A stretch of 64,000 nucleotides of DNA from Pseudomonas anguilliseptica. GTDB taxonomy: Bacteria; Pseudomonadota; Gammaproteobacteria; Pseudomonadales; Pseudomonadaceae. The notes beneath the pieces are model-generated. The model was given only the letters and a program-made list of their open reading frames with translations. It ran no database searches and was not told the origin of the DNA. The stretch covers positions 2,170,001 through 2,234,000 of the forward strand of contig NZ_FNSC01000001.1 in NCBI RefSeq assembly GCF_900105355.1. The letters run 5' to 3'. Of the stretch, positions 26,419 through 36,003 are shown piece after piece; the stretch's first letter is position 1; each line of letters begins with the position of its first letter. Both the position numbers and the translations under genes were made by a program.

Positions 26419-27138
26419 ATGTTTGGACGTCTTGGCAGGTTCTGCCTGATCGGTTTTTGGCTTTCTTGCATGCCTTTGTCGGTGACTGCAACTGAGCAGG
26501 GTGCCTTGCTCAGGGATCTGGCGCGGATTGCGCCTGGGCTCAATCAACAGGCGCTGCAGCATGCGCTGGCGGCCATGCAGTGTGCGGTCAATCATGGCGC
26601 TGATCCGGCGCGTCGTCTCGCTGTAATCGATTATTCGCGGCCTTCCACCGAACGGCGTTTGTGGATCTTTGATCTGCAGCGCAAACGTCTGCTACTGCGC
26701 GATTATGTCGCCCACGGGCGCAAGTCCGGGGAGAACTTTGCCGAGGTGTTTTCCAATCGTCTGGGCAGCCACCAATCCAGTCTGGGGCTGTTCCGCACGG
26801 CGGAAAGTTACCGCGGCAAGCATGGTTATTCCCTGCGCATGGACGGCCTGGAGCCGGGTTTGAATGACCTGGCCCGCGAGCGTGCCATCGTGATTCACGG
26901 TGCGGGCTATGTGAACCCGCTCTGGGTGGCGAAACATGGCCGTATCGGCCGTAGCCTGGGTTGCCCGGCGGTGCGTCCGGAAGTGGCGCGCATGGTGGTC
27001 GATCAGCTAAAGGGCGGGCAGTTTCTCTTCGCCTGGCACTCCAATCAGCGCTTGCTGCAAGCCTCGGCCTATTTGCAGTGCAAGCCGCAGCGGCTCGCCA
27101 GCATTCTCGCTCGCCAGCAGCGCCTGCCCAGAAGCTGA
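26419..27138 (+). CDS. murein L,D-transpeptidase catalytic-domain protein
   Basis: Encodes 239 residues with a signal peptide (CLIGFWLSCMPLSVTA). The L,D-transpeptidase-like catalytic region contains AIVIHGAGYVN and RSLGCPAVRPEVA, with Cys182 as likely nucleophile. This is the PF13645-type family, smaller than YcbB. It shares a 128-base divergent promoter region with the YcbB-like gene. GAGG lies about ten bases before the ATG. Confidence 0.85.
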   Translation: MFGRLGRFCLIGFWLSCMPLSVTATEQGALLRDLARIAPGLNQQALQHALAAMQCAVNHGADPARRLAVIDYSRPSTERRLWIFDLQRKRLLLRDYVAHGRKSGENFAEVFSNRLGSHQSSLGLFRTAESYRGKHGYSLRMDGLEPGLNDLARERAIVIHGAGYVNPLWVAKHGRIGRSLGCPAVRPEVARMVVDQLKGGQFLFAWHSNQRLLQASAYLQCKPQRLASILARQQRLPRS

Positions 27139-27152
27139 GGTGTCTAGCGGCG

Positions 27153-28937
27153 TTATTTCTGCTCGCTCTGCGGGGTTACCCGCAGCACTTCCTCGATGGT
27201 GGTCAGGCCGGCGGCAACCTTCTGCGCGCCGGACAGGCGCAGGCTGCGCATGCCTTCCTTGAAGGCGTGCCGACGAAGCGCGATCAGGTCGGTGTCGGCG
27301 GTTATCAGCGGCTTCATCGCATCGTTGATCAGCATGATTTCATACACCCCGGCGCGGCCGCGGTAGCCGGTGTCGCGGCATTCCAGGCAACCGACGGCGC
27401 TGCAGGCCTGAGTCGGCAGCGGCGCACTCCAGGGCTTGGTCAGGCTCTGCCAGCCGTCTTCATCCAATGCCTGGGGGGCCTTGCAGTGCGGGCATAGGGT
27501 GCGCACCAGGCGCTGGGCCATCACCCCGAGCAGGGTGGACTTGAGCAGGTAATGCGGCACGCCCAGTTCCAGCAAGCGGGTGATGGCGCTGGGTGCATCG
27601 TTGGTGTGCAGGGTGGACAGCACCAGGTGCCCGGTGAGTGCTGCCTGAATTGCCATCTCGGCGGTTTCCAGGTCGCGAATTTCGCCGACCATAATGATGT
27701 CCGGGTCCTGGCGCATCAGCGCACGTACGCCGCTGGCGAAGGTCAGGTCGATATTGTGTTGCACCTGCATCTGGTTGAAGGCCGGCTCGACCATCTCGAT
27801 CGGATCTTCGATGGTGCAGAGGTTAACCTCAGGCGTGGCCAGTTGCTTGAGCGTGGTGTACAGCGTGGTGGTCTTGCCCGAGCCGGTCGGACCGGTAACC
27901 AGGATGATGCCGTTGGGTTGGCTGGTCATGCTTTGCCAGCGTTTCAGGTCGTCGGCAGAGAAACCCAGCTGATCGAAGCTTTTCAGCAGCACTTCCGGGT
28001 CGAAGATCCGCATCACCATCTTCTCGCCGAAGGCGGTGGGCAGGGTCGACAGGCGCAGCTCGACTTCACCGCCGTCCGGGGTCTTGGTCTTCACCCGGCC
28101 GTCCTGCGGTTTGCGTTTTTCTGCAACGTTCATCCGCCCGAGGCTTTTCAGGCGGCTGACGATGGCCATGGTTACCTGCGGCGGGAATTGATAGACGGTG
28201 TGCAGCACGCCGTCGATGCGAAAACGCACGCTGCCCTGCTCGCGGCGCGGCTCGATATGGATATCGCTGGCGCGTTGGGTAAAGGCGTACTGGAACAGCC
28301 AGTCGACGATATTGACGATATGCGCGTCGTTGGCGTCGGGCTCTTGGTCCTGGGCGCCGAGATTAAGTAGTTGTTCGAAGTTACCCACGCCACTGATCTT
28401 GTTGTCGCCTGCCGAAGCGCCGCTGACCGATTTGGCTAGGCGGTAGAACTCAACGGTAAAACGTTGGATATCCGTTGGACTGGCAATCACGCGTTTGATC
28501 GGGCGCTTGAGCACGTGGGTCAGGTTGGCTTCCCAGCTGTGCACCAAGGGCTGGCTGCTGGCGATGGTTACGCTGTCGTTGTCCACCGCCACGGCAAGGA
28601 TCTTGTGGCGCTGGGCGAAGGCGTAGGACATCAGTGGGGTGACAGCGGCGACATTGATTTTAAGCGGATCGATGCGCAGAAACGGCTGGCCGCATTGCTC
28701 CGCCAGCCAACTGGTCAGCCCTTCCAGTTCAAGCTTCTTGCCAGGATTTTTCAGGTCGTCGAGTTGTTGGGCCGCAAGAAATTCCAGGGGGTGCTGCTGG
28801 TTGTTCACGGCGCTGCGACGGATTGCCAAGCATTGTTCGGCATTGTCCTGATTGGTCCGGCCTTGGGCGACCAGTTCACGCAGCAGGTCGGCGAGCTCCA
28901 GCTGGCGATCATGGGCGGACGAGACGAATGCGGACAT
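27153..28937 (-). CDS. stand-alone GspE/PilB-family secretion ATPase
   Basis: Encodes 594 residues. An N-terminal MshEN-like region (about 1-160) precedes the ATPase core: Walker A GPTGSGKTTTLY at residues 349-360, an Asp-box region TIEDPIEM, Walker B DPDIIMVGEIRD, His box LTGHLVLSTLHTND, and a tetracysteine zinc motif (CPHCK...CLECRDTGYRGR). No other type II secretion or type IV pilus gene is nearby, so its partners must be encoded elsewhere or it is an orphan. Confidence 0.9.
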   Translation of the reverse strand: MSAFVSSAHDRQLELADLLRELVAQGRTNQDNAEQCLAIRRSAVNNQQHPLEFLAAQQLDDLKNPGKKLELEGLTSWLAEQCGQPFLRIDPLKINVAAVTPLMSYAFAQRHKILAVAVDNDSVTIASSQPLVHSWEANLTHVLKRPIKRVIASPTDIQRFTVEFYRLAKSVSGASAGDNKISGVGNFEQLLNLGAQDQEPDANDAHIVNIVDWLFQYAFTQRASDIHIEPRREQGSVRFRIDGVLHTVYQFPPQVTMAIVSRLKSLGRMNVAEKRKPQDGRVKTKTPDGGEVELRLSTLPTAFGEKMVMRIFDPEVLLKSFDQLGFSADDLKRWQSMTSQPNGIILVTGPTGSGKTTTLYTTLKQLATPEVNLCTIEDPIEMVEPAFNQMQVQHNIDLTFASGVRALMRQDPDIIMVGEIRDLETAEMAIQAALTGHLVLSTLHTNDAPSAITRLLELGVPHYLLKSTLLGVMAQRLVRTLCPHCKAPQALDEDGWQSLTKPWSAPLPTQACSAVGCLECRDTGYRGRAGVYEIMLINDAMKPLITADTDLIALRRHAFKEGMRSLRLSGAQKVAAGLTTIEEVLRVTPQSEQK

Positions 28938-29054
28938 AAAACTCCCTGACGATCCTGATAACTAAGCAATATCAGCAGCATGACGCCAAGGGCGCGAGCT
29001 GTCTGCCGGCTTGATCCATTTTTGCACAGCCGCCAGATCTTGCCTCTCTGCGTA

Positions 29055-29732
29055 TCAGGCGCGCTTGAGGGTTTTTACGCCTTCAGCCGTACCCAGCAGC
29101 AGCAGGTCAGCCGGTCGTGCGGCGAACAGGCCGTTGGTGACCACGCCGACGATGGCGTTGATCTGGTTTTCCAGCTCCACCGGGTTGGTGATCGACAGGT
29201 TGAACACGTCGAGGATGATATTGCCGTTATCGGTCACCACGCCTTCGCGGTACACCGGATCGCCGCCAAGTTTGACCAGCTGGCGCGCCACATGGCTGCG
29301 CGCCATCGGGATGACTTCTACTGGCAGGGGGAAGGCGCCCAGCACCGGCACCAGCTTGCTGGCGTCGGCGATGCAGATAAAGGTCTGCGCCACGGCTGCG
29401 ACGATTTTCTCGCGGGTCAGGGCCGCGCCGCCGCCCTTGATCAGGTTGAGATGTTCATCGCTCTCGTCGGCGCCGTCGACATAGAACTCCAGGTCGCTGA
29501 CGGTGTTCAGCTCATACACCGGGATACCGTGGCCCTTGAGGCGTGCGGCGGTGGCCTCGGAGCTGGCGACTGCGCCATCAAATTCCATTTTGTGTTTGGC
29601 CAGGGCGTCGATAAAGCAGTTGGCGGTGGAGCCGGTGCCGACTCCGATCACACTCTTGGCGTCGAGTTTGGGGAGAATAAAGTCGACGGCAGCCTGGGCG
29701 ACGGCTTGCTTGAGTTGATCCTGATTCATCAT
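29055..29732 (-). CDS. rpiA: ribose-5-phosphate isomerase A
   Basis: Encodes 225 residues (224 if the second ATG is used). Catalytic and substrate motifs are [36 protein letters not shown] (with active-site acidic residues) and the lysine-containing KLVPVLG-PLPVEV region. RpiA interconverts ribose-5-phosphate and ribulose-5-phosphate. It is divergent from ilvA, as in P. aeruginosa. Confidence 0.96.
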   Translation of the reverse strand: MMNQDQLKQAVAQAAVDFILPKLDAKSVIGVGTGSTANCFIDALAKHKMEFDGAVASSEATAARLKGHGIPVYELNTVSDLEFYVDGADESDEHLNLIKGGGAALTREKIVAAVAQTFICIADASKLVPVLGAFPLPVEVIPMARSHVARQLVKLGGDPVYREGVVTDNGNIILDVFNLSITNPVELENQINAIVGVVTNGLFAARPADLLLLGTAEGVKTLKRA

Positions 29733-29876
29733 GGGGCCTGGCGTGGGAGTAAGGAGGCGCGAATTATAGCGCGGCTGCGCCGCCAGCGGACCTGGGCCGG
29801 GAAAACCCTGCAGCTAATATGGTCGTTCGGCGCGCCCCTGGGGTAGACTCGCGAACTCCCTGAAAAGCCGCCTGCG

Positions 29877-31400
29877 ATGCCCGCCATGCTCGAACAGTAC
29901 GTCAAGAAGATCCTTACCTCGCGCGTCTATGACGTGGCGGTGGAAACCCCGCTGCAAGCCGCCAACCAGCTTTCCGAGCGCCTGGGCAACCAGGTTCTGC
30001 TCAAGCGCGAAGACCTGCAACCGGTGTACTCGTTCAAGATTCGTGGCGCTTACAACAAGCTGGCGCAGCTCTCCGCTGAAGAGCAGGCGCGCGGTGTGGT
30101 TACGGCATCGGCTGGCAACCATGCCCAGGGTCTGGCACTGGCGGCCAAGGTGCTGGGGGGCAAGGCGACCATCGTGATGCCCAAAACCACCCCGGAGATC
30201 AAGGTCCAGGGCGTGCGCTCGCGCGGCGGCAAGGTGGTGCTGCACGGTGACAGCTTCCCCGAGGCGCTGGCTTATTCGCTGAAGCTGGTCGATGAGAAGG
30301 GCTACATCTATATCCACCCTTACGATGATCCGCACACCATCGCCGGTCAGGGCACCGTGGCCATGGAAATCCTCCGTCAGCAGCCGGGGGCAATCGACGC
30401 GATCTTCGTGCCGGTGGGCGGCGGCGGGCTGATTGCGGGTATCGCCGCCTACGTGAAATACCTGCGGCCGGAGATCAAGGTCATTGGCGTTGAGCCGGAC
30501 GATTCCAACTGCCTGCAGGCCGCCATGGCCGCTGGCGAGCGCGTGGTATTGCCGCAGGTTGGGCTGTTTGCCGATGGCGTGGCGGTGGCGCAGATCGGCG
30601 AGCACACCTTTGCTGTGTGCAAGGACCATGTCGATGAAGTGATCACCGTCAGCACCGATGAAATCTGTGCGGCGATCAAGGACATTTACGACGACACTCG
30701 CTCGATCACCGAACCGGCTGGCGCGCTGAGTGTGGCCGGGATCAAGAAGTACGTGGAACGCGAGGGCTGCAGTGGGCGCGTGCTGGTCGGTATCGACTCG
30801 GGTGCCAACGTCAACTTCGACCGCCTGCGCCACGTCGCCGAACGCGCCGAGCTGGGTGAGAAGCGTGAAGCAATCATCGCCGTGACCATCCCTGAGCAGC
30901 CCGGCAGCTTCAAGGCATTCTGCGAGGCCATCGGCAAACGGCAGATCACCGAGTTCAATTACCGTTACCACGAAGATAAAGAGGCGCACATCTTTGTTGG
31001 CGTGCAGACCCACCCGGAAAACGACCCGCGTGCGGTGCTGGTGCAGGGCCTGCGTGACCAGGGTTTCCCAGTGCTGGACCTGACCGACAATGAACTGGCC
31101 AAGTTGCATATCCGTCATATGGTCGGCGGTCATGCCGCAGCTGTGCCGGATGAGTGCGTGTATCGCTTCGAATTTCCCGAGCGCCCAGGTGCGCTGTTCA
31201 ATTTCTTACAGAAATTGGGTGGGCGCTGGAATATCTCGATGTTCCATTACCGTAACCACGGCGCTGCCGATGGTCGTGTGGTGGCGGGCCTGCAAGTGCC
31301 ACAGGCAGAACGTCACCTCGTACCGGCGGCGCTGGAAGCCATCGGCTACCCCTATTGGGACGAAAGTGATAACCCCGCATACAAACTCTTTTTAGGCTAA
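29877..31400 (+). CDS. ilvA: threonine ammonia-lyase, biosynthetic (IlvA)
   Basis: Encodes 507 residues. PLP lysine K54 lies in SFKIRGAYNK, with the phosphate-binding VGGGGLIAGIAAYVK. Two C-terminal ACT-like regulatory domains (from about residue 330, one starting IIAVTIPEQPGSFKAFCEAI) allow isoleucine feedback control. Family members often start at MLEQYVKK, three codons later (29886), and no strong ribosome site distinguishes the two. It makes 2-oxobutanoate for isoleucine; ilvD lies about 15 kb downstream. Confidence 0.95.
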   Translation: MPAMLEQYVKKILTSRVYDVAVETPLQAANQLSERLGNQVLLKREDLQPVYSFKIRGAYNKLAQLSAEEQARGVVTASAGNHAQGLALAAKVLGGKATIVMPKTTPEIKVQGVRSRGGKVVLHGDSFPEALAYSLKLVDEKGYIYIHPYDDPHTIAGQGTVAMEILRQQPGAIDAIFVPVGGGGLIAGIAAYVKYLRPEIKVIGVEPDDSNCLQAAMAAGERVVLPQVGLFADGVAVAQIGEHTFAVCKDHVDEVITVSTDEICAAIKDIYDDTRSITEPAGALSVAGIKKYVEREGCSGRVLVGIDSGANVNFDRLRHVAERAELGEKREAIIAVTIPEQPGSFKAFCEAIGKRQITEFNYRYHEDKEAHIFVGVQTHPENDPRAVLVQGLRDQGFPVLDLTDNELAKLHIRHMVGGHAAAVPDECVYRFEFPERPGALFNFLQKLGGRWNISMFHYRNHGAADGRVVAGLQVPQAERHLVPAALEAIGYPYWDESDNPAYKLFLG

Positions 31401-31418
31401 TCGGCAGGAGCTGAATCG

Positions 31419-31859
31419 ATGGAACACTACTCACTGCTGAAAATTCTTCACAGTGCTCCGGGCGTGCTGTTGCTGCTGGGCGTGCTGGCGCACGTGTTTA
31501 TGCTGTGGAAGGCATCGCGTGGCGGCGATAGCGCGGTGCTGCAGCGCAAGCTCAAACGCACGCGCCTGATCAGCCTGCCGGTGCTCGGCCTGCTGGCCCT
31601 GAGTCTGCCGGTCACCGGCATGGTGCTGGTGGAGATGGTGGGTTGGCCGCTGAGCCAGACATGGCTACTGCTGAGCAGCGTGCTGTTTGTCGTGCTGATG
31701 GTGGTGGGCCTGTTGCTGGCCGGTCGTTTGTCAGCCTGGCAAGCCCTCAACCGCGCGCCAGCACCCAAGCGCCTGCTGGGCTTCTGCGCGGCTTATGCCG
31801 GGCTGATTGTATTGCTATTACTGGTGATCATGGGACTGATGGGCGCCAAGCCCTTATGA
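31419..31859 (+). CDS. small integral membrane protein (DUF2269-like)
   Basis: Encodes 146 residues with four predicted membrane helices (about 12-30, 48-70, 77-97 and 120-140). A short arginine/lysine-rich loop (ASRGGDSAVLQRKLKRTRL) lies after the first helix. It resembles DUF2269-type proteins of unknown function. It follows ilvA by 18 bases, so the two may be co-transcribed, and its stop overlaps the next start. Confidence 0.7.
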   Translation: MEHYSLLKILHSAPGVLLLLGVLAHVFMLWKASRGGDSAVLQRKLKRTRLISLPVLGLLALSLPVTGMVLVEMVGWPLSQTWLLLSSVLFVVLMVVGLLLAGRLSAWQALNRAPAPKRLLGFCAAYAGLIVLLLLVIMGLMGAKPL

Positions 31860-32374
31860 GCAAGAGGATTTTTTGTGCGGTAACTTTTTTGCTGGCCGCC
31901 GGCCTGCAAGTTTGCACAGCTGCTGTTGCTGGTGATCAGCTTGTCGGCTCGGGGGGGGCACCTGCACGGTTTGTCCTTAAAGGAGGGGAGGTGCTCGACT
32001 TGCAAACTCACCTGCGTTGGCAGCGCTGTAGTTTCGGCATGGAGTGGGATGGCTTGGGGGGATGCAGCGGCAAGCAAAAATTGGTGACACTCAAAGAGGC
32101 ACAGCGCTCAGCTGTAGCGCTCGGTGATGGCTGGCGATTGCCCAGCGCTGTTGAATTGCACTCCTTGGTAGATGTAAGCCATAGCGATGTAGTGATAGAT
32201 ACAGTGGTTTTTCCGGGGGGTGTTGACCAAGGAGAGGGGGCCAAATATTGGAGTTCAAGTCAGGTCGAGGATATCCCCTCGTTGTTCTACTACATCGATT
32301 TTCTTAGTGGTGCCGTTGATGGCCACAGTCAGGGCTTCTCTCTGGCCGTCAGATTTGTACGCAGCGGCGATTAA
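31856..32374 (+). CDS. DUF1566 (Lcl C-terminal) domain exported protein
   Basis: Encodes 172 residues. A signal peptide (IFCAVTFLLAAGLQVCTA) is followed by a single DUF1566 domain: DLQTHLRWQRCSFGMEWDGL, the GWRLPSAVELHSLVD core, YWSSSQVED and VRFVRSGD. The fold is C-type-lectin-like; function unknown. It overlaps its upstream neighbour by four bases (ATGA). Its codons (many ending in A or T, for example the stretch around 32160-32210) differ from adjacent genes, which suggests later acquisition. Confidence 0.75.
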   Translation: MSKRIFCAVTFLLAAGLQVCTAAVAGDQLVGSGGAPARFVLKGGEVLDLQTHLRWQRCSFGMEWDGLGGCSGKQKLVTLKEAQRSAVALGDGWRLPSAVELHSLVDVSHSDVVIDTVVFPGGVDQGEGAKYWSSSQVEDIPSLFYYIDFLSGAVDGHSQGFSLAVRFVRSGD

Positions 32375-32414
32375 TTTCAGCGCCCTCCCGGGATGTCCTC
32401 TTTCGCTGCGCTAT

Positions 32415-33068
32415 TCAGCGCAGCGAGATAACCGGCCAGCCGCGTTGTTCGGCCTCGGCGCGCAGTTTCGGATCGGGGTCGACGGCGAAGGGGTGGGTGA
32501 CTTGCTCCAGCAGCGGCAGGTCGTTCATCGAGTCGCTGTAGAAGTAGCTGTCATTGAGGTTCAAGCCGCTTTCCGCGAGCCAGCGATTCAGGCGGGTGAC
32601 CTTGCCTTCTTTGAAGCACGGCACGTCGGTGGTGCGTCCGGTGTAGCGGCCATCCACCATTTCGCATTCGGTGGCCAGCAGCGTGTCGACGCCCAGGCGT
32701 GCGGCAATCGGCGCGGTGACGAAGCGGTTGGTGGCGGTGATGATCAGCAACTTGTCGCCCGCTTCACGGTGCTCGGCCAGCAGCGCCTCGCCTTTGGCGA
32801 GGATGATCGGTTCGACGCAATCGCGCATAAACTCGCGGTGCCACTGATCCAGTTGGGCCATTTCCGTGCGGCCGAGGATTTCCAGGCTGAAATTCAGGTA
32901 GTCGGCGATGTTCAGGCGGCCGGCCAGGTAATCCTGATAGAACTCATCGTTACGCGCCTTGTAAGCGATACCGTCGAGAATGCCGCGTTCACACAGGTAA
33001 TCGCCCCAGGCGTGGTCGCTGTCGCCGCCGAGTAGGGTGTTGTCGAGATCAAATAAAGCCAAACGCAC
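32415..33068 (-). CDS. HAD-IB family phosphatase (SerB/HisN-like)
   Basis: Encodes 217 residues. HAD motif I is [14 protein letters not shown] (nucleophile D7), motif [12 protein letters not shown], the substrate-region K in CFKEGKV, and motif [19 protein letters not shown]. This HAD-IB subgroup includes phosphoserine phosphatases and histidinol-phosphate phosphatases; the substrate is not readable here. It is convergent with the DUF1566 gene and divergent from rppH. Confidence 0.85.
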   Translation of the reverse strand: MRLALFDLDNTLLGGDSDHAWGDYLCERGILDGIAYKARNDEFYQDYLAGRLNIADYLNFSLEILGRTEMAQLDQWHREFMRDCVEPIILAKGEALLAEHREAGDKLLIITATNRFVTAPIAARLGVDTLLATECEMVDGRYTGRTTDVPCFKEGKVTRLNRWLAESGLNLNDSYFYSDSMNDLPLLEQVTHPFAVDPDPKLRAEAEQRGWPVISLR

Positions 33069-33212
33069 GGGAGCACCTTTGATTGCCAGCTACAAAAGGC
33101 GGCCAGAATAACGGCTTTTATAGGTCATTCCTATTACGCGCCCCGCTCGCGTTGCTGCTGCCGCGGCCTTTGTGGAACAATGCCGAAACATGCGTTTACG
33201 AGGTTGTGCGCC

Positions 33213-33692
33213 GTGATCGATCCTGATGGTTTTCGCCCGAATGTCGGCATCATTCTGACCAATGATGTCGGCCAGGTGCTGTGGGCGCGTCGGATAAACC
33301 AGGACGCTTGGCAGTTCCCGCAGGGCGGGATCAATGACCATGAGTCGCCGGAAGAAGCGCTGTACCGCGAATTGAATGAAGAAGTAGGCCTTGAGCAGCA
33401 GGATGTGAAAATTCTCGCCTGCACCCGGGGCTGGTTGCGTTATCGTCTGCCCCAGCGCCTGGTGCGCACGCACAGCCAACCGTTGTGCATCGGGCAGAAA
33501 CAGAAGTGGTTCCTCCTGCGTTTGACTGGCGATGAGAACCGCGTGCGCATGGACCTGACCGGTAAGCCGGAGTTCGACGGCTGGCGCTGGGTCAGTTACT
33601 GGTACCCGCTGGGCCAGGTGGTGACATTCAAGCGCGAGGTTTACCGTCGCGCCCTCAAGGAACTCGCTCCGCGCCTTTTGGCGCGCGACTGA
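33213..33692 (+). CDS. rppH: RNA pyrophosphohydrolase RppH
   Basis: Encodes 159 residues from a GTG start ([15 protein letters not shown]), which fits the conserved RppH N terminus and follows GAGG; a longer ATG frame upstream adds non-family sequence. The Nudix box is at residues 38-60 ([13 protein letters not shown]...RELNEEVGL). RppH removes pyrophosphate from mRNA 5' ends to start decay. ptsP follows by 18 bases, the usual pairing. Confidence 0.95.
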   Translation: MIDPDGFRPNVGIILTNDVGQVLWARRINQDAWQFPQGGINDHESPEEALYRELNEEVGLEQQDVKILACTRGWLRYRLPQRLVRTHSQPLCIGQKQKWFLLRLTGDENRVRMDLTGKPEFDGWRWVSYWYPLGQVVTFKREVYRRALKELAPRLLARD

Positions 33693-33710
33693 CACAGGCT
33701 AGAGCCAAGC

Positions 33711-35990
33711 ATGCTCAATACGCTGCGCAAGATTGTCCAGGAAGTAAATGCCGCCAAGGACCTCAAGGCGGCGCTGGGCATTATCGTGCAGCGAGTACGC
33801 GAGGCCATGGGCAGCCAGGTCTGTTCGGTCTACCTGCTCGACCCGGAAAGCAATCGCTTTGTGCTGATGGCCACCGAGGGCTTGAACAAGAAAGCCATCG
33901 GCAAGGTCAGCATGGCGCCCAACGAGGGCCTGGTCGGTCTGGTCGGCACCCGCGAAGAGCCGCTCAACCTCGAGCACGCCTCCGAACACCCGCGCTACCG
34001 CTACTTTGCCGAGACCGGTGAGGAGCGTTACGCCTCATTCCTCGGTGCGCCGATCATTCACCACCGCAAGGTGATGGGTGTATTGGTCATCCAGCAGAAA
34101 GAACAGCGTCAGTTCGACGAAGGTGAAGAAGCCTTCCTGGTGACCATGAGCGCCCAGCTTGCCGGGGTTATCGCTCACGCCGAGGCCACGGGCTCGATCC
34201 GCGGGTTGGGTCGGCAGGGCAAGGGCATTCAGGAAGCCAAGTTCATCGGCGTACCAGGCTCGCCCGGCGCGGCCGTGGGCACGGCGGTGGTGGTGTTGCC
34301 GCCGGCCGATCTGGAAGTAGTGCCGGATAAGACGGTCGACGACATTGCCGCCGAGCTGACCCTGTTCAATAACGCCCTTGAAGGTGTGCGCAGCGATATG
34401 CGCGCGCTGTCGGCGAAGATGGCCACCCAGCTGCGCCCGGAAGAGCGCGCGCTGTTCGACGTCTACCTGATGATGCTGGAAGACGCTGCCCTGGGTAATG
34501 AGGTGGTCAAGGTCATCCGCACCGGTCAGTGGGCTCAGGGTGCCTTGCGTCAGGTGATTGGCGAGCACATCAATCGTTTCGAACTGATGGACGACGCCTA
34601 CCTGCGCGAACGCGCTAGCGATGTCAAAGACCTCGGTCGGCGCCTGTTAGCCTATCTGCAACAGGCGCGTCAGCAGACTCTAGTGTACCCGGACAACTGC
34701 ATTCTGGTCAGCGAAGAGCTGTCGCCGGCGATGCTTGGCGAAGTGCCGGAAGGCAAGCTGGTCGGCCTGGTCTCGGTGCAGGGCTCGGGCAACTCGCATG
34801 TGGCGATCTTCGCGCGCGCCATGGGTATTCCTACGGTGATGGGCGTCGTCGATCTGCCGTATTCGAAAATCGATGGCATTCAGCTGATCGTCGACGGTTA
34901 CCACGGTGAGGTCTTCACCAATCCCAGTGACGTGTTGTGCAAGCAATACGCCGAAGTGGTTGAGGAAGAGCGCCAGCTGGCTCAGGGCCTCGACGCACTG
35001 CGTGCCTTGCCCTGCGAAACCCTCGACGGCCACCGTATGCCGTTGTGGGTCAACACCGGTCTGCTCGCCGATGTAAAACGTGCCCAGGAGCGCGGTGCCG
35101 AAGGTGTTGGCCTGTATCGCACCGAAGTGCCCTTTATGATCAAGGAGCGCTTCCCCAGCGAGAAGGAACAGCTGGCGATTTATCGCGAGCAGCTGGCCGC
35201 TTTCCACCCACTGCCGGTGACCATGCGCAGCCTGGATATCGGCGGTGACAAGGCGCTGAGCTATTTCCCGATTAAGGAAGACAACCCCTTCCTCGGCTGG
35301 CGCGGCATTCGCGTCACCCTCGACCACCCGGAAATCTTCCTGGTGCAGACCCGCGCCATGCTCAAGGCCAGCGAAGGGCTGAACAACCTGCGCATCCTGT
35401 TGCCAATGATTTCCGGTATTCAGGAGCTGGAAGAAGCGTTGCACCTGATCCACCGCGCCTGGGGCGAAGTGCGCGACGAAGGCACCGACGTGCCGCTGCC
35501 ACCGGTCGGCGTGATGATCGAGATTCCGGCGGCGGTCTATCAGGTGCGCGAGCTGGCACGCCAGGTCGACTTCCTCTCGGTCGGCTCGAATGACCTGACC
35601 CAATACCTGTTGGCCGTGGACCGTAACAATCCGCGCGTCGCCGACCTCTACGATTTCCTCCATCCGGCGGTGTTGCAGGCGCTGCGCCTGGTGGTGGCCG
35701 GCGCCCATGCCGAAGGCAAGCCGGTGAGTATCTGTGGCGAAATGGCCGGTGACCCGGCATGCGCCGTGTTGCTGATGGCCATGGGCTTCGACGGCCTGTC
35801 GATGAACGCCACCAACTTGCCCAAGGTGAAGTGGTTGCTGCGCCAGATCAGCATGGGCAAGGCCCAGGAGTTGCTCGGTCAGGTGATGAGCATCGACAAC
35901 CCGCAGGTGATCCACAGCACCCTGCAACTGGCCCTGCGTAACCTCGGCCTGGGCCGCATGATCAATCCCGCGTCGGATATCCAGGCGTGA
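33711..35990 (+). CDS. ptsP: phosphoenolpyruvate-protein phosphotransferase PtsP (EI-Ntr)
   Basis: Encodes 759 residues. An N-terminal GAF domain (about 15-160) is followed by the enzyme-I core; the phospho-histidine is H363 in GSGNSHVAIFARAMG. PEP-binding motifs include LYRTEVPFM, MRSLDIGGDKAL and the C-terminal SICGEMAGDP with the catalytic cysteine. EI-Ntr feeds the nitrogen-related PTS (PtsO/PtsN) and affects stress and potassium responses. It is transcribed with rppH. Confidence 0.96.
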   Translation: MLNTLRKIVQEVNAAKDLKAALGIIVQRVREAMGSQVCSVYLLDPESNRFVLMATEGLNKKAIGKVSMAPNEGLVGLVGTREEPLNLEHASEHPRYRYFAETGEERYASFLGAPIIHHRKVMGVLVIQQKEQRQFDEGEEAFLVTMSAQLAGVIAHAEATGSIRGLGRQGKGIQEAKFIGVPGSPGAAVGTAVVVLPPADLEVVPDKTVDDIAAELTLFNNALEGVRSDMRALSAKMATQLRPEERALFDVYLMMLEDAALGNEVVKVIRTGQWAQGALRQVIGEHINRFELMDDAYLRERASDVKDLGRRLLAYLQQARQQTLVYPDNCILVSEELSPAMLGEVPEGKLVGLVSVQGSGNSHVAIFARAMGIPTVMGVVDLPYSKIDGIQLIVDGYHGEVFTNPSDVLCKQYAEVVEEERQLAQGLDALRALPCETLDGHRMPLWVNTGLLADVKRAQERGAEGVGLYRTEVPFMIKERFPSEKEQLAIYREQLAAFHPLPVTMRSLDIGGDKALSYFPIKEDNPFLGWRGIRVTLDHPEIFLVQTRAMLKASEGLNNLRILLPMISGIQELEEALHLIHRAWGEVRDEGTDVPLPPVGVMIEIPAAVYQVRELARQVDFLSVGSNDLTQYLLAVDRNNPRVADLYDFLHPAVLQALRLVVAGAHAEGKPVSICGEMAGDPACAVLLMAMGFDGLSMNATNLPKVKWLLRQISMGKAQELLGQVMSIDNPQVIHSTLQLALRNLGLGRMINPASDIQA

Positions 35991-36003
35991 GCACACGCCG
36001 CTC

